64,000 nucleotides of DNA from Zygnema circumcarinatum (Eukaryota > Streptophyta > Zygnematophyceae > Zygnematales > Zygnemataceae). Below are positions 27,401 through 39,625 of this stretch, one piece after another. How positions within the stretch are numbered: the first letter of the stretch is position 1; each line of letters begins with the position of its first letter. The notes under the pieces are model-generated. The model was not told the origin of the DNA and ran no database searches. It worked only from the letters and a program-made list of their open reading frames with translations. The stretch lies in assembly GCA_037447605.1 (NCBI GenBank), contig CM074806.1:3500112-3564111 (forward strand). The letters are read 5' to 3'. A program made the position numbers and the translations under genes.

Positions 27401-30400
27401 ATCTTGTCGTAATCTCAAACATTCAAGAGCCTTTCCTCGACTGACTCTTGCCTCTTAATTCAACAACGTCTCCATTTTCCAAAGTACACACCTAGCAGTC
27501 ACTACTAACTAAGGAAAGCATGCGTGTGCCTCATGTTCATTTGGAGTTTTACTCCGATAAAGATTGACAAATCAGACATGTTTACACAAGTCATAAGTTG
27601 AGCGTTGTTTCACCTCATTCCTCCCATTTTAGTATGAAGTGCTAAAGACTGTGACTAGGCAAAACCGGCTGGAAAAGTAATTCTCATGATGATTAGCCAA
27701 AATTGGAAAGGTTGATTCATGGTATCATTATGGGGATCTGCCATCAATACAACATTTAGGGCTTCCTGACAACGCGGAGAAAAAGGACTTACTTCCTTGT
27801 GAAACCAAACTTTTCATAGCCACGAGAAAAGGCCTCCAAGCTTCCTTCAAACTTGTCGATAGTTTCTCTGATACTTCTGTACTTGCTGTACCTGCAGAAG
27901 GAAGCAAACGGCAAGTAACAGCCTTTCAAACGGTTAGCAAGAGCCTACGAGTGATTACAGTGATTGCAGAGAACATGTTCACCTAGGCCTACGCATCGTC
28001 TGGTTGTTTGTCCCAAAAAAGACTCATACAACCTCGTCGCATGCATAGGCATGACAATTGTGGCAGTTAAGTGTGATCTCGATCGCTCATGATAGGAAGG
28101 CTTCTTATAGAGGACAGACAATGAACACCAAACAAGCATTTTCAGTTGAAAAATCCCAGCATACTGGAAGCTCGGAAAAATGAAGCCCTTAAACGCTTAG
28201 AAGCTTAATGGAAGTTTTCACGATGCAGAACCATTACAACAGCTTACTGGTCCAAATCTACAATGAGTAAGACCATTCTCCACACTGGACCGTTTGCATG
28301 AGTCCCTTGACATCGTGCACCTCCTGCCAGAGAAACGAAGATACCTGTATTCAAGGTGATCGCGGTAATTCCGCAGTTCGGAATCCTGATCATAAATCTT
28401 TTGACCGTCCCCGGGCGGAGGAATCACGCCAAGCTTTTCCGACTTTATTTGTTCGCGCAACAGCGCATTCTCTTCCCGTATTGCCTAACACTCCATCATA
28501 GCCATAAGTCCGTGTTACATTTGAGCGCAAATGCCAATCCCGGGATCCAAGTACATCTTCACAGATTGGGCTCAAAGGCATATCCGCTACGCAATACACG
28601 TGGAGAAGGTAAACACATACTACCTTAACCTGTCCATTTTAAACTGATCAAAACAACGAGGTCGAACGCACGCATACCCAACTCAAGTAAACAGCTAGTC
28701 TTGTGGGATCAAAGCATGTAGTAATCAAATGAGGCATTTGGTAAGGAAAGGACACATCCTGACAAAAGAAGTACATAGACTACAATTGCGAAAAAGCTAA
28801 TCCAAACGTGCTACAACCTCTCACCTAGCCATTGAAATGGGCCCTTCTCACACAGAAGTTACAACTGCAAAAAGAAAAGGCTGATGTACCATGCTTAAAC
28901 TTCATCGCCATGAAAAAGAAGGAGCTGCGAGACTATGCCATTGGTGGTTGAACAAGCTACCTACAAGGACTAGAACGTAAACAAGACTCTTTCCGTTACG
29001 ATGAACTAGGCTTCTCCTGTCTCACAGCAAAAACTAAAGATGGAAAAACTACATCGAGAAGGGTTCAAAAGATATCTGGCGAAAGAACCTGCGCTGCATA
29101 CCCCTCGACATCTGCGAAAGTAAGTTGTGCAGTCCTCCCTATCCAATGGCAAAGACCCTCCGCGAAGCAGGTTAAGTTCACAGACACACCTTTATCTGCT
29201 TTTCCAACTGCTCCGCCTCATCTTCAACATTTGCAACTGCAACCTTCTCTGGCCCCTCTGCATCTGCGGAAATCCGCAATGAGCATTTCCTCTGTAGACG
29301 CCCCCGAAGGCTAAACCTGCTGCTAGCGGTGCGTTGCGAGGAAAACGATTTCACTCCTCCCAACCCGCCACACAAAGGAATCGATTGGCTCAAACCTAGA
29401 CAATCATCACAACATACAAACGATCGACAGTATTAATAGAAACACAACACGCAGCCGCATGCCACACTAGCATATCCCAAGTCTCTGTTGCCCTCATGAG
29501 ACCCTTGCAGAATACAAGACTTAAGCTCAATACAATACAAAGCTTTGGTCCAACTTGGACAGGCTCTGGCCCTTCTACAGTAAAGCCCTGTGCTAGTAAA
29601 AGATCCTAAAAGAGCCCAATACTTGCTGTTAAATTTTTCTTCTGAAAATAGCTCATCAAGCTACGCATCTATTAAGAATATAAATAGCTTCAGAGAAAAC
29701 TGCATGCAGAATAACCTCTCATCAGTAACCATAGAAATCTTTCAAAGTAGAGTTTCCATGTTCCACTCTGCCAGCGTTCAATGACCTCGTCTTTGCAGAC
29801 AATGAACGCTTTACCGCTTGGTACATACCAATCTAAAGCATTTCGCTATCCCAGACACTCAGCTCAGAACCTATTATTGCTTCGCAGAGTCAAAACTGTT
29901 CTGCAGTGGGAGGTGTACATTATCAACTTTGAGACGTGAGGAGACTCTTACCCAGACATTGAAAGCAGCTGTGAAGAGCAAAAGGGCTAAGTCTAGGACA
30001 GACATCGTGAAATGCAGCGAGGTCTGAAGTTCACAAACGACGAAAACTTATATAGCCCTTCTTGCAAGCGTGCGGCTAAGCAGTTGTAGAGAGAATTTCT
30101 TTATACAAAAACGAAGAGAGTAAAGCTCTGGCGTGAGCCACTGCAACCCCTTGAGGAACATCCCTCATAATGCCGCAAGTCACATCAACCCCCCCACAAC
30201 CATGTCATGACCTTAAGTTCAATGTGAAATTCTCCTTACATTTAAATCTCCCCACATTGTGTCCAGAGGGCTAGTAAATTCCGTGAGTACTAATGCATAT
30301 ACGCAATGCATCTGTTGCAAACACGCTTTTTAACATTACGAACAAAATGCGACGATGAGCTAAATGCTTTCAACCCTCTGCATGCACAGTGATGCGCGGG

Positions 30401-30836
30401 TGTAGTCTGCACTGTTGTTGACATTGGCGGTATCCAAAACTACTGCGCTACCAGGGTTGCGCGTTGGCTACAGCTGCAGATACAAATTCTGAACACTCCC
30501 TGCTAGCTAAATATTCTAAGCAGAAGCAAAGTGAAGAAAAAAAAAATTATAAGGTAACAACGTGTGTAAAGTTTACTGTATCCTGTTACTGGGAGAAAGG
30601 GGTCTCGAAGCCCATCCTACATTCAGCTGACTTTTTCCATGGAGGGCTCGGGTATGACTCGAATGTCATACGTACAAAGGTAAAAGAAAAACGATAAAAC
30701 GACAGATAGCAGCAGAGAGTTCCTCACCCTGGACGGAGTTAGAAGAAGAGGTCTTCGCCTCGTGGCCTCCTACGCCCTTTACAGAAAGGCCATGTGTCGC
30801 CACCTGGCCGCCTATCAAACTTGCCGCGAACGCCAT
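21488..30836 (-). CDS. SBE2: Plastid starch branching enzyme, class II (SBEII), EC 2.4.1.18
   Basis: Introduces alpha-1,6 branches into starch in the plastid. Twenty-two exons read in phase from ATG at 30836 to TGA at 21488-21490, giving 830 residues, normal for the family. Exon 1 (30728-30836) and exon 2 (29190-29395) encode a Ser/Arg-rich plastid transit peptide, followed by a short helical region, the [11 protein letters not shown] segment typical of class II enzymes, a CBM48-like module ([12 protein letters not shown]) and the GH13 barrel. Catalytic residues are D462 (FRFDG), E517 (AEDV) and D586 (AESHDQ); region I reads DCVHSH (391-396), with Cys where Val is usual. Other exons include 28345-28484, 27793-27891, 26343-26459, 25315-25436, 24386-24496, 23537-23681, 23207-23354 and 22169-22324. 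The last 17 residues after VVYAP are unlike other SBEs, so a further terminal exon is possible. Intron 1 is about 1.3 kb. Confidence 0.96.
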
Positions 30837-31351
30837 GGCAGCAGCCTGCAGCCAAGAGTGGCGCCTGTTCTAAAGGGGCCCTCTAATTCATTCACCTGCA
30901 CCTTCACCTGTCCTTCGCCACGACCAAAAACCGTGGCGCAAAAGCCTTAACTATTACCCTCTCAGTCGTACTCAACGTCCTTTCTTACCTCTCTCCCCCT
31001 CCTCTTCTCGTCTGTCCCTGCCCTTCCCTGTCCCTCCTGGGACTTCCGCCCCCGACGGTCTCCCTTCTCTCTCTCTCTCTCTTCCCTTCTCCTCTCTCCC
31101 TCCCTCCCTCCCTCCCCCCGCTGTAAGGGCGAGCGCTGCAAGCCCCACGTGGCACGTGGTAAGCTCAGTGCGGATAGGGCATCCGCGGGATACAACACGC
31201 GCACAAACGATCCGAAGCGCAACCGACGGACGGTCCGGATCGCGCGGGAAGCCGCATCGGACGGCGAAGCGGCGCCCGTTGCGTCAGCCAGCACGGGGGG
31301 ACTCGCGAGGGAAGCAAACAAGGGAATGCCCATACGACGGACCAGGTGAAG
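30837..31351. other. Promoter-side region of the branching enzyme gene
   Basis: The upstream flank of the starch branching enzyme holds a CT-rich run (31060-31125), consistent with a 5' UTR or promoter microsatellite, then GC-rich sequence. No exon was found. Confidence 0.5.
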
Positions 31352-31695
31352 ATGGGGCATCCATGGATCTCGCGCATGGCGATGAGGCCATCAGATGTGC
31401 ATGGACAGAGTCAGCATGGGGAACCACGAGGAACTGGTCGCAAAGGACCTAAGCACAAAAGAAGAAGCTACGCCTCGCCTCAACACCGCTTCAAGCCCTC
31501 CCTCGAAGCAGCCGCGCAGGTCGCCGATCCATGTGCGGCATCAAACCCGGTTTTAACTCCTTAACCCGTTTCTCGCTTCTTTCTTGTGTGCTTAGGTCCT
31601 TTGCGCCCAGTTCCTCGTGGTTCCCCATGCTGACTTCGTCCATGCACATTTGATGGCCTCGCCATCGTGAGATCAATGGCACTTCTCCCGTTTTT
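31352..31695. repeat. Pair of inverted hAT-associated repeat units
   Basis: Two copies of the same unit seen at 9.8-10.1 kb, in opposite orientation: about 31352-31480 (+) and 31565-31695 (-), with about 85 bp between them. The unit ends here face outward in the arrangement opposite to the 9.8-kb pair. The + copy continues into GCTTCAAGCC(C/T)TCCCTCGAA, which is shared with the copy at 39.4 kb. Confidence 0.75.
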
Positions 31696-31739
31696 AACGC
31701 CACTAAGGGATGATTCTGAGTTTCGTTCAAGGGAATTAA

Positions 31740-32290
31740 TGGTTTTTTTTTGTATTTTTTGTACTTTGTTTGTACTTTTTCGTATTGTCTTTGTACATTT
31801 GTTTGTACTCTCTTTGTAATTTGGACGAAGTTTTTGTCCCATAGTAACATTCGAATGTCATCACATCATCACTATCTCCATCAGTGGACATACCCACGAC
31901 GGTTTCTCGAGATTTCTCGCCATTGGCTGCATAAAGAATCCATGAACTTCGCCAATGCTTCAAGCATCACCTCGCCAGCATGGCGCCCAACCACTGGCAA
32001 TGCCAACGAATGACCTTCAACTGAGAAACGTACACAGATGTCAAGACACTCCATGCCGTGTGACGTTGAACAGTCGAGTGCGAGGGAACAGCCTTTCACT
32101 TTCTTCAGCATATCAGCACTTGCCTGCAAACTGACAGCACATGCAACTCGTGAGTAGTTTGCTGCCATATGTTCAGTGCAGCCACTGTAAACGCTTAAAA
32201 CACTTTGATCACGGAAAATTTGGACCATACGGGAAGCTTGCCGAAATGAAACTCCAATAGCAACACATTTCATCAAAAGTGAGAAGGGGA
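31740..32290 (-). pseudogene. Broken hAT-type transposase fragment
   Basis: Minus-strand reading from about 32290 to 31800 resembles the middle of hAT-family transposases: a VSFRQASRM segment, then SLALDCSTS (putative first catalytic Asp) and a LDALCPxW-like stretch (MDSLCSQWREI). The continuation STDGDSD, matching the family STDGA element, lies in a different frame, so at least one frameshift separates the two parts. No start, no C-terminal hAT dimerisation region and a low-complexity GTACAAA-rich tail (31745-31820) show it is truncated and non-functional. Repeat units flank it on both sides in inverted orientation. Family assignment is by recall of motif pattern. Confidence 0.65.
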
Positions 32291-32385
32291 GAAGTGGCAT
32301 TGGTCTCACGATGGCGAGGCCATCAAATGTACATGGACAAATCCAGCACAGGGAACCACGAAGAACTGGTCGCAACTGCTCCTTG
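32290..32385. repeat. hAT-associated repeat unit (+ copy)
   Basis: Partial copy of the recurring unit (TGGCATTGGTCTCACGATGG to GAACTGGTCGCAA) directly adjoining the transposase fragment on its 5' coding side. This adjacency is what links the repeat family to the hAT element. Confidence 0.7.
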
Positions 32386-33951
32386 AGAAGTGAGAAGCGC
32401 TTGGTGTCTTGATCTCAACTGTGTATGGCTCTTGTTCTTGTTGCTGGTGCTCGTCTTCTTCATTCCGGTAAAATAAACTCAGAGCGCGTTGAACGGTAAC
32501 GCCTTCCGGGTTTCGAAATGAGCTTGCAAAATATTGGCAAAAAGCACCTAGATATTCTTGAAAGGCAAGTTTCGTTCTAATAATAATATGGCGACTAAAT
32601 CTAGTTATATTTAGTCCATTTCAAGGGATGCTGTCCATTAAACAGCACGGGCGGACGGGCGCGCCGTCCGTCAAATTGACTTGCACTTTTCGCACAGTTG
32701 AGGGGTGATAGGTTCGGCACAACCATCATCATCAGTCACCAGTCACTTTGCTTTTCGCAGTACTGATTGATCGCCCTCAATTCGTCCACTTTTGTGAAGT
32801 CTGAGACCCCCTACTAGGACGTGTCAGACTCAACAAAATCTTACGAAAACCGCTACGAAAAAAAGGGTTTCGAAAGTACTCTGCCGCAGAAGGATCGCCA
32901 TTTTACTGGAGCACTCGTTCTGGTTCAAACTTACGAACACGCATACTAACGTTTTTTAAGTCTGGCCCGCCCTATTGAAGGTGCGACTTCTGTTAAGGGG
33001 AAAAATCTGAGTTTTGCTCGAGGGATTTAAGGGAAATTTGCAAAAGCAAACCCTTAATTGACGATGCCTGGAGGGGCCTCTCTCTCGAAGAGCGTGGTCC
33101 GCATGTTCGTGTAGCGATAGCAATGTTAAGGGAGCAGCCCACTTTGCGAAAAATGATCAAAATAACGCTTCTACATTGAGTAAAGGCGTTGAAATTCCCG
33201 TCGGATTGGAACAAAAAGAGCAGATTGAAGTTTCTTCAGAGAGTAAAATTGCAGTGGAGGAGCACCTGCAGCCAGAAGAGGTGACCAAACGCATTCAAGG
33301 ATACGGAAACATGAGCCATCTTCCCCGAAAGATTGGACCGAAAAGTGCAGGAAAACCACTCGCGCCATCATTCACTTTGTGGGGTCCGATTGCATGTACG
33401 ACTTGCTTCACACATCACTTGGTGCTGCACATCACCTTTGTCCATGGCCACATTTGATGACACTTCCCTTTTCTTCTCGGCGCAGCTTTGCTGTGAGGGC
33501 AGCGGAGCACGGGATGCATCCAAGGTTGAGCAGACCGATTCATCGCTTTTTCAAAATCGTGAGCAGGGGACAAGTTGTTTCAAGCACAATGAAAGCACGA
33601 GCACGTTTTATTCTGATGTTCGTAATAATTTGCCGGCTTCTAAAAACGGCATCGTGGATTTACTTGCTGAGCACACAGTGCACGACACCAGGACCAGCTG
33701 ACGCACTGTCACAGCGCGACCTTATTTATTTTCCAAGGGGTGGACATCAAAGGATATCCCTGAAACCTAACCTAATAACCGATCGAGAGAAAGTAAAGCA
33801 AAGCTATGGGACCGTATCTGTCAGTGTTCATTTTTCAAAAGACGCGAGCCTTATCCACATACATCTTATCTTATCATGACCTCCCGCTTGACAGTAAGCA
33901 AGCTCCCCGGAGCAGGCAACATCAAATCAATGGCTAACCTAGTCAACCAAA
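32386..33951. other. Intergenic region, no gene seen
   Basis: Mixed sequence with short open frames on both strands but no splice-consistent protein similarity. Its right end is the 3' flank of the ARG1-like gene, which is transcribed towards it. It may contain more transposon debris, but I recognise none. Confidence 0.5.
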
Positions 33952-36900
33952 TCAGGCATCATTACTCGACTCTTGAGGGGGCGAGGCCGGCTTGCTGGCT
34001 TTCGGTGCAAGGTTGAAATTGAACCATCTTTTCTTTTCAGATTTGTCGGTCCCCTCTGCTGCTGCTCCCTCTGCAGCTGGGGGGGGAGCAGGTCCGGGCA
34101 CGCTTGCGGGAGGCGGGGCGCTTTCCTTCACTGGAGAGGATGATGGCCCAGCAGCGGGTTCTTTGCTCTCTGCTTCAGTTGGAGGTTGCGGAACAGGCAG
34201 TTTTGTCGCTTTGCCGCCACTTGAAAACTTTTCTTGCACCTTGTAACGCTGGGAGATGAGTTCCTCCAACTGAACACAAATTCACAAACATCATAAACAT
34301 GAGAACAAGAGAACATGAGGAAAGTGACACAAAGCTTACAAGACAGACAAGTTACAGTAGTACAAGAATAATGGTGAAAGATATCCTGCGGTGATTTAGA
34401 GCATATTGCCCACTGCTAAGAAGAGCTGTTGAGAACAGCAGCATGCCGGAAGCTAAAACTGGCAAAGAGATGCATGCAAAGAAAGCATTGAGAACTGGCT
34501 CACCTTTGTCTTCTCTAGTTTTAATCTACCGTCAATTTCCAAATAACGCGCCATCACCTGCTCCATCCCCACATCCGCCCTTATATTCAGCTGATTTTTT
34601 GACGACATAAAGAAAAATTGCGCATTTTGCCACTTCAAGGGAACAAAGATTATGAGAAAGGAGAAAGAGAAGTGCCAACCTCTCTATACTCTGACTCAAA
34701 CTGCTTTAACTCTTGCTTTTTAGCAACGATCTCGGACTCCACTTCACGCAGTGCGGCTTTGGCCTCAAAATCTGTTTCCACCGCCATCACTTCAATGGTG
34801 TATGCCGCACTCTTGAAGAAGTTATCGCCTGCAAGGAGAGGAGAACAGAACTTCGACATCTCAGCTCAAGGCAAACCACTCATTGCATTGCGGTGAATGC
34901 GATATGAGGACGAAAGGCGCAGCCGGTAATGACTCCTCACCATACACAGCAAAGATATGCGTCCCGGGCCGAAGCTCCTGCACTTCGCAGGCTTGCAAGG
35001 TGTCGAGTTTCCTGAACAGACTCGCCTCGGAATCCTTTGCAAGCTCCATCTGCATTTGTCACCCGCGATCGAGCTTCAGCAAACGCCACGTGTACGTGTG
35101 GGGGAAAGCATCCGAATTCAAGTGCATCCAGTCCTTCATGTTAACCACCGGAGTGACTGACTGAACCAGTAAGACGGAGGCCGAGAATCAGCTTCAACAT
35201 CATTTGGAAGTGGAGAGATGACTCGCGAGAAGTGGTGCATTACCGGGCTGACTGTGGGGTCCAAGCGATACACTTGATATCCGAAAAAATAGAAGCCAGC
35301 TGATGTGCCCTTCCCTGACTTTACGGAGTTTTCCTGTAGATGCAGCATGTCCGCCACTTATCACTCAGCATCAACCATGAAGAAGCAGTCGATGTGATTG
35401 GAGGTGTGAATGATATGAGGGGATTACTTAGAACTGTATGCAAGGTTGTTTGTCACTTAACAATTTAGATTTTTGTGAAGACGCTTAATGAGTTCCACAG
35501 TTAGCAATCCCTCTCCTTATGCAAGTCAGCTGGACAGTACTACTTGCAAGCAGTATCAAGGAACAGGGTAATCTTCTCAGGTTGTGTGAAGAATTGGGCG
35601 CCGCCCGACCGGCTGGGAGGCCACTCGACGGCAACTAACGACTATGAATGTGGCATTCTTTGCTAAAGGGACTGACCTGGCATTTCAGCGTTCTTGTCAA
35701 ACTGTGGGAAAAAAGGTTTTAAAAGTGTGCTTCTCCTAAGGAAACAGCAGCAGCAGAGTAACATGAACTTCTCAAAGCACATTTGTCGTAAACTCCTGTT
35801 TCTCACCTGCATCAGCAGGTTCAGACCCCCCGAAGACTCCTGCTCGAAGTAAAGCAGCTGCATTCACAAAAACCAACAGTTAGGGAGCAGTTGACAGAAG
35901 GAAAAATTGGGAAGTGCGCCATTTCCTATAGGTGAAGGGCAGACGATTCAAAATTGCGAATTGAGAGACGACGGTTAAGCCTCCCAGGAACATATCGGGA
36001 ACATATTGCACGAAGCTGCTGTTACAGTATCGAAAAGACAGTATTAACAACTAGCTGGAGAAGAACTACAATTCCTTTGGAGCTAGAGGTAGGAGGCAAA
36101 AAGGATGGGCAAGCTCTGTCTGATTCCTCTTGCCTTAAACTTGCTTGCCGGTCCTGAAACTACGCGCACTGCAATCCCACATTTCGCTTGCTCCTCAGAA
36201 ATTGTACAGCCAAAAAAGTGTGCTGCTTGCTTGTCTACCTGCGGAAAGGCAATGCCCAGACACGTGACATTACCATTTGTTGCATTTGGCATTATTCACC
36301 GTGCTAACATGCTGAAGGAACTAAGGGGAGGCAGAGATTGGGGGGAGGCAGACGAAGGGTTCATCTGCGAAAACAAGAGGGCGAAGGAAAGAGGCAGAAC
36401 GAGAAGCGGAAGAAAGCTACAACGGAGGATGATGACGAAGCTGCCAATGTGGTCCATGCGCAAAGTCGAGAAACATGGAAACAGTGTGAGAAATGGGGCT
36501 GACCTTGTCACTGACCACCCGACCAACAGGGAGGGGCCTAATTGTGACGGTGCCGTTCATTGCTTCCTCCAATACATTAGCCGAAACGCTGGTTTTTATA
36601 GGCAGTCCAAGTTTGCTGCAAAAGGACACGTTTTCTAAGGTCACAGTTAGGTCAAAGTATCAAATACGAGTGCATGCATAATCACCTTTGTGTTAAGACA
36701 CCCAGATATTCAGACCTTGTTTCTTGCATGAGTAGGAAGCCTAAAAACAAACTCTTCGTGGGCACTTTCAGCCAATCAGCGTTGCATTCTTTGGCCTTTG
36801 ATTCAAAAAATGCGAAAGGCACTTTCCGTACCTGAAGAGAGCAACGAAGGCGGTATTGACGATGCCCAGATTTGAAAGGTCAAAAGAGTCTTCTACTCCC

Positions 36901-38567
36901 TCCATGTCTACTCCCTGCACATGGGACAGCTAACATCAAATAATAGTGTAGAAAGTCGTTCCTGTTCTGTTCACAAGTACCCAGGTCCCCTACATAGTTG
37001 CAGTCCAGCTTGCTTTAAACTAGCCGAGAAAGTAAAAAAGGCAGTACATGAGCACCTTGAAGCACTCCTAACTCAACAGAATAAGCACTGCTATTTGAGC
37101 CTACTTAAAACCTTTTGACTGATGTGAAGCAGTTCACATCGTTGCTGTATCTAAGAAAGTCAATCAACCAATCACTGCTCGAGTGCAGACTTCTGAAACA
37201 CTAACAACAAATGGAGGTTTACCTTAGTGGACTGTGGTTGCACTACCTCACCTGGAAACCGTATTGTTCATATTGTTGGCGTTTCACCGGGTCGACCAGT
37301 ATAGAGTAGGAATACACAAGTTCTTTAAACTTCTCAGCTGCCTCGGGACTGTTGCCATTCTTGTCGGGATGATACCTGCAGTTATAAACATCGTATAGCC
37401 ATACGACCATCAGCAACTCAAAAAAGAAGAATACTTATGAAAGCTTCCACAGAGAACGGCGGCAAGCCATGCTTGCGTTGAAAAACGAGGAACAGTCCAA
37501 AGAGCACTAAACAATTTGGTATAGAGTGCCTATCAAATAATGCTTATAAATTGAATTGAAGCCCATCAAGAAGCGTGGGTCTGTTACTGACGTTTACACA
37601 GGCACTGAATGAACAAATTGACTGTGGGAGCAGGAACCCTTGTTGCAATCAGGAAGGTGAAGAGCCTAGCCTATTATATCTGTAGGTAGATAGCTAATTC
37701 TTCAGCTGCACTAAGACTTGTGGAGATGATAAAGCAAATTCACGTACGATAATGCACTTACTGCATAATATGCTCACTTACATTTATAGCCTTTCATACG
37801 CTCATAAAGACAAGTTTCGACAAAACCATTCTTAGTAACCTTATATTTACCATTTTTAAGCCTAGCGGTGATCTTCCATGTAGTAAGCAATATGGCATGC
37901 TTAACTCAACTTCACTGCACACCTAGACTATCATTTCCAGTGAACCATGAACATTTGAGCAGTTTTCATTGCCGACTCACTCATAATTTATTCCCCAATG
38001 CTGCGAATTTTATCAATAAATGTAAAATCTCTCCGATATTTTGACGAGCAATTCCTTAAGTGACAAACACTGCAGCCAGAAAAGCACAACCATGTGCCAA
38101 AACTGCCACTCCCGTAACTCATTGCGGTTATCCTGCGAGTTTGGTTAAACACTATACATGGCTTCATGAATCAATTTTGAACTGCAGTCTCATTCTCCTG
38201 CACGTTTTCCAGATACTTCGAATTTATGTTCAATTCTAGTGCCTGTTGAGGTGTTCTTCAAACAACAAACAACAAGATTTCTTCATTAAGTAGTAGCCCT
38301 GGACATGCAGACCCTCGCTTCCATGTGCTCTGAAATGATCCGCTTGACGAAACCCTCGACTGAATCCAAAAGAGAGAGTGCAAGCATAGCCCCACACCAA
38401 CAACAATAATGCGCGTTTGATTAGGTAACTGACTTGAGGGCGAGTTTCTTGTATGCTGCCTTGATCTGCTCCTCTTTCGCGTCTCTGGGCACGCCCAACA
38501 CTTCATATAAGTCGCGCTTCTCGCTCCCGCCAGCTGTGGACTGCAGATTCTCCCCCTTGCCGTCCAT
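33952..38567 (-). CDS. ARG1/ARL-type DnaJ protein
   Basis: Type III J-domain protein like Arabidopsis ARG1 and its paralogues ARL1/ARL2, peripheral membrane proteins needed for root and hypocotyl gravitropism and auxin-carrier trafficking. Exons: 38434-38567, 37252-37375, 36832-36914, 36504-36615, 36134-36238, 35807-35857, 35677-35701, 35244-35333, 34941-35049, 34680-34828, 34504-34590, 33952-34269. The J domain with HPD (YHPDKNG) is at the N-terminus; then NVLEEAMNGTVTIRPLP and HFFGCTISEEQA blocks, a predicted coiled coil (34504-34828), and a Pro/Ala/Ser-rich tail with KKRWFNFNL, matching the ARG1 C-terminus. The phase breaks between 35677 and 35333, so one small exon there is missing from my model. 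The fifth intron (between 36134 and 35857) starts with GC instead of GT. A role in gravity sensing is known for land plants only and is inference here. Confidence 0.92.
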
Positions 38568-39089
38568 GGCGGAGGGCGCGCTCTTTTGACCAGCAGCACA
38601 CGCACACTGGTACTGCTCTACGTCTACCTTCTTCCTGCTGTTTTTCTCTTCAAACAGCGGCTTTGCGGAAGAGAACTACGGGAATTAGGTTAGAATTGAT
38701 GAGAGAAATAGGCGCTGCATGAGCAGTTGGGAGGGTGAAAGGTAAGGATGCCCGAGAGTAGAGGCATGAGATCGGTGACCTTAAAGTCTGGCATTGGAGA
38801 TCATTCAACAGTGAACAACAAACTATAAAATACGAATGCGCTAGGAATGGTGCAGACAGCACCAAGGGCGTGCCTATTTGTATGTTCAGGACATGCAGAG
38901 ACTACTGCAGAGAAGCTTTTTGCTCCGCATATCCCCCTAGTAATCCGCAGCCCGCACGCCCATGCGAGATGCAGGCAGGCGGTGGCCACAGGCAGCCCAA
39001 CCGAGCCCGGGGCAGTCAAGGGCCGCCAACACCCCTACGGCGCCAATTTCGGCGCAAATTTGTTTGGACAAATCTGTGCAGCTGACAGC
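38568..39089. other. Upstream flank of the ARG1-like gene
   Basis: Minus-strand sequence upstream of the ATG at 38567 probably holds the 5' UTR and promoter. No exon or recognised motif was found. Confidence 0.45.
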
Positions 39090-39390
39090 ACGATAGTAAG
39101 GGATATATCGCGGTGTGGTACTGACGATATTTCATATCGGTGTATCAGTATATCGATGTAAGTGCGTGCACGATATATCGTCAATAGTCGTCAGGCAATG
39201 AATGCATCGTGTACGGTCGGGTTGAATGCTGGCAAGTTTCGTATCGAAATGTATCGCCTCCAAGCGATATGATGTATCGATATTGATATCTCAATGTACA
39301 GGTACTGTAAATGCGGTGGCATCGCCAGTGTGAGAATCAATGCTACGTCTTTGTCTATATCGATATATCGACATAGTCTACACCGTGTTC
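39090..39390. repeat. ATATCG-rich palindromic repeat region
   Basis: At least ten ATATCG/CGATAT words, including palindromes such as CGATATATCG near 39173 and TATCGATATATCG near 39358, are scattered over 300 bp. A shorter run of the same words lies upstream of the OTU1-like gene near 5110-5150. It looks like a degenerate satellite or the end of an unrecognised element. Confidence 0.6.
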
Positions 39391-39439
39391 GCAAGCGAAG
39401 GTGTAGACCAAGAAACCAACAGAAGAAAGAAAACAAAGG

Positions 39440-39625
39440 ATGTGGCATTGATCTCACGCATGGCAAGCCATCAGATGTGCATGGACAACATCATAATAGG
39501 GAACCACGAGGAACTGGTCGCAATGGACCTAAGGACGAAAGAAAAAAGCTAGGGACCGGAAAGCTACGCCTAGGCTCAAGAACGCTTCAAGCCTTCCCTC
39601 GAAGCAGCCACGAAGGTCACCGATG
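39440..39625. repeat. hAT-associated repeat unit (+ copy)
   Basis: Copy of the unit described at 9.8 and 31.4 kb, running from GGCATTGATCTCACGCATGG through GAACCACGAGGAACTGG to GACGAAAGAAAAAAGC, followed by a tail shared with the 31.4-kb copy (GCTTCAAGCC(C/T)TCCCTCGAA). Confidence 0.75.

Noticed and set aside
31149-31564. Overlapping Arg-rich open frames upstream of the branching enzyme gene
   Set aside because: They lie in GC-rich promoter and repeat sequence with no conserved motif or matching splice sites.
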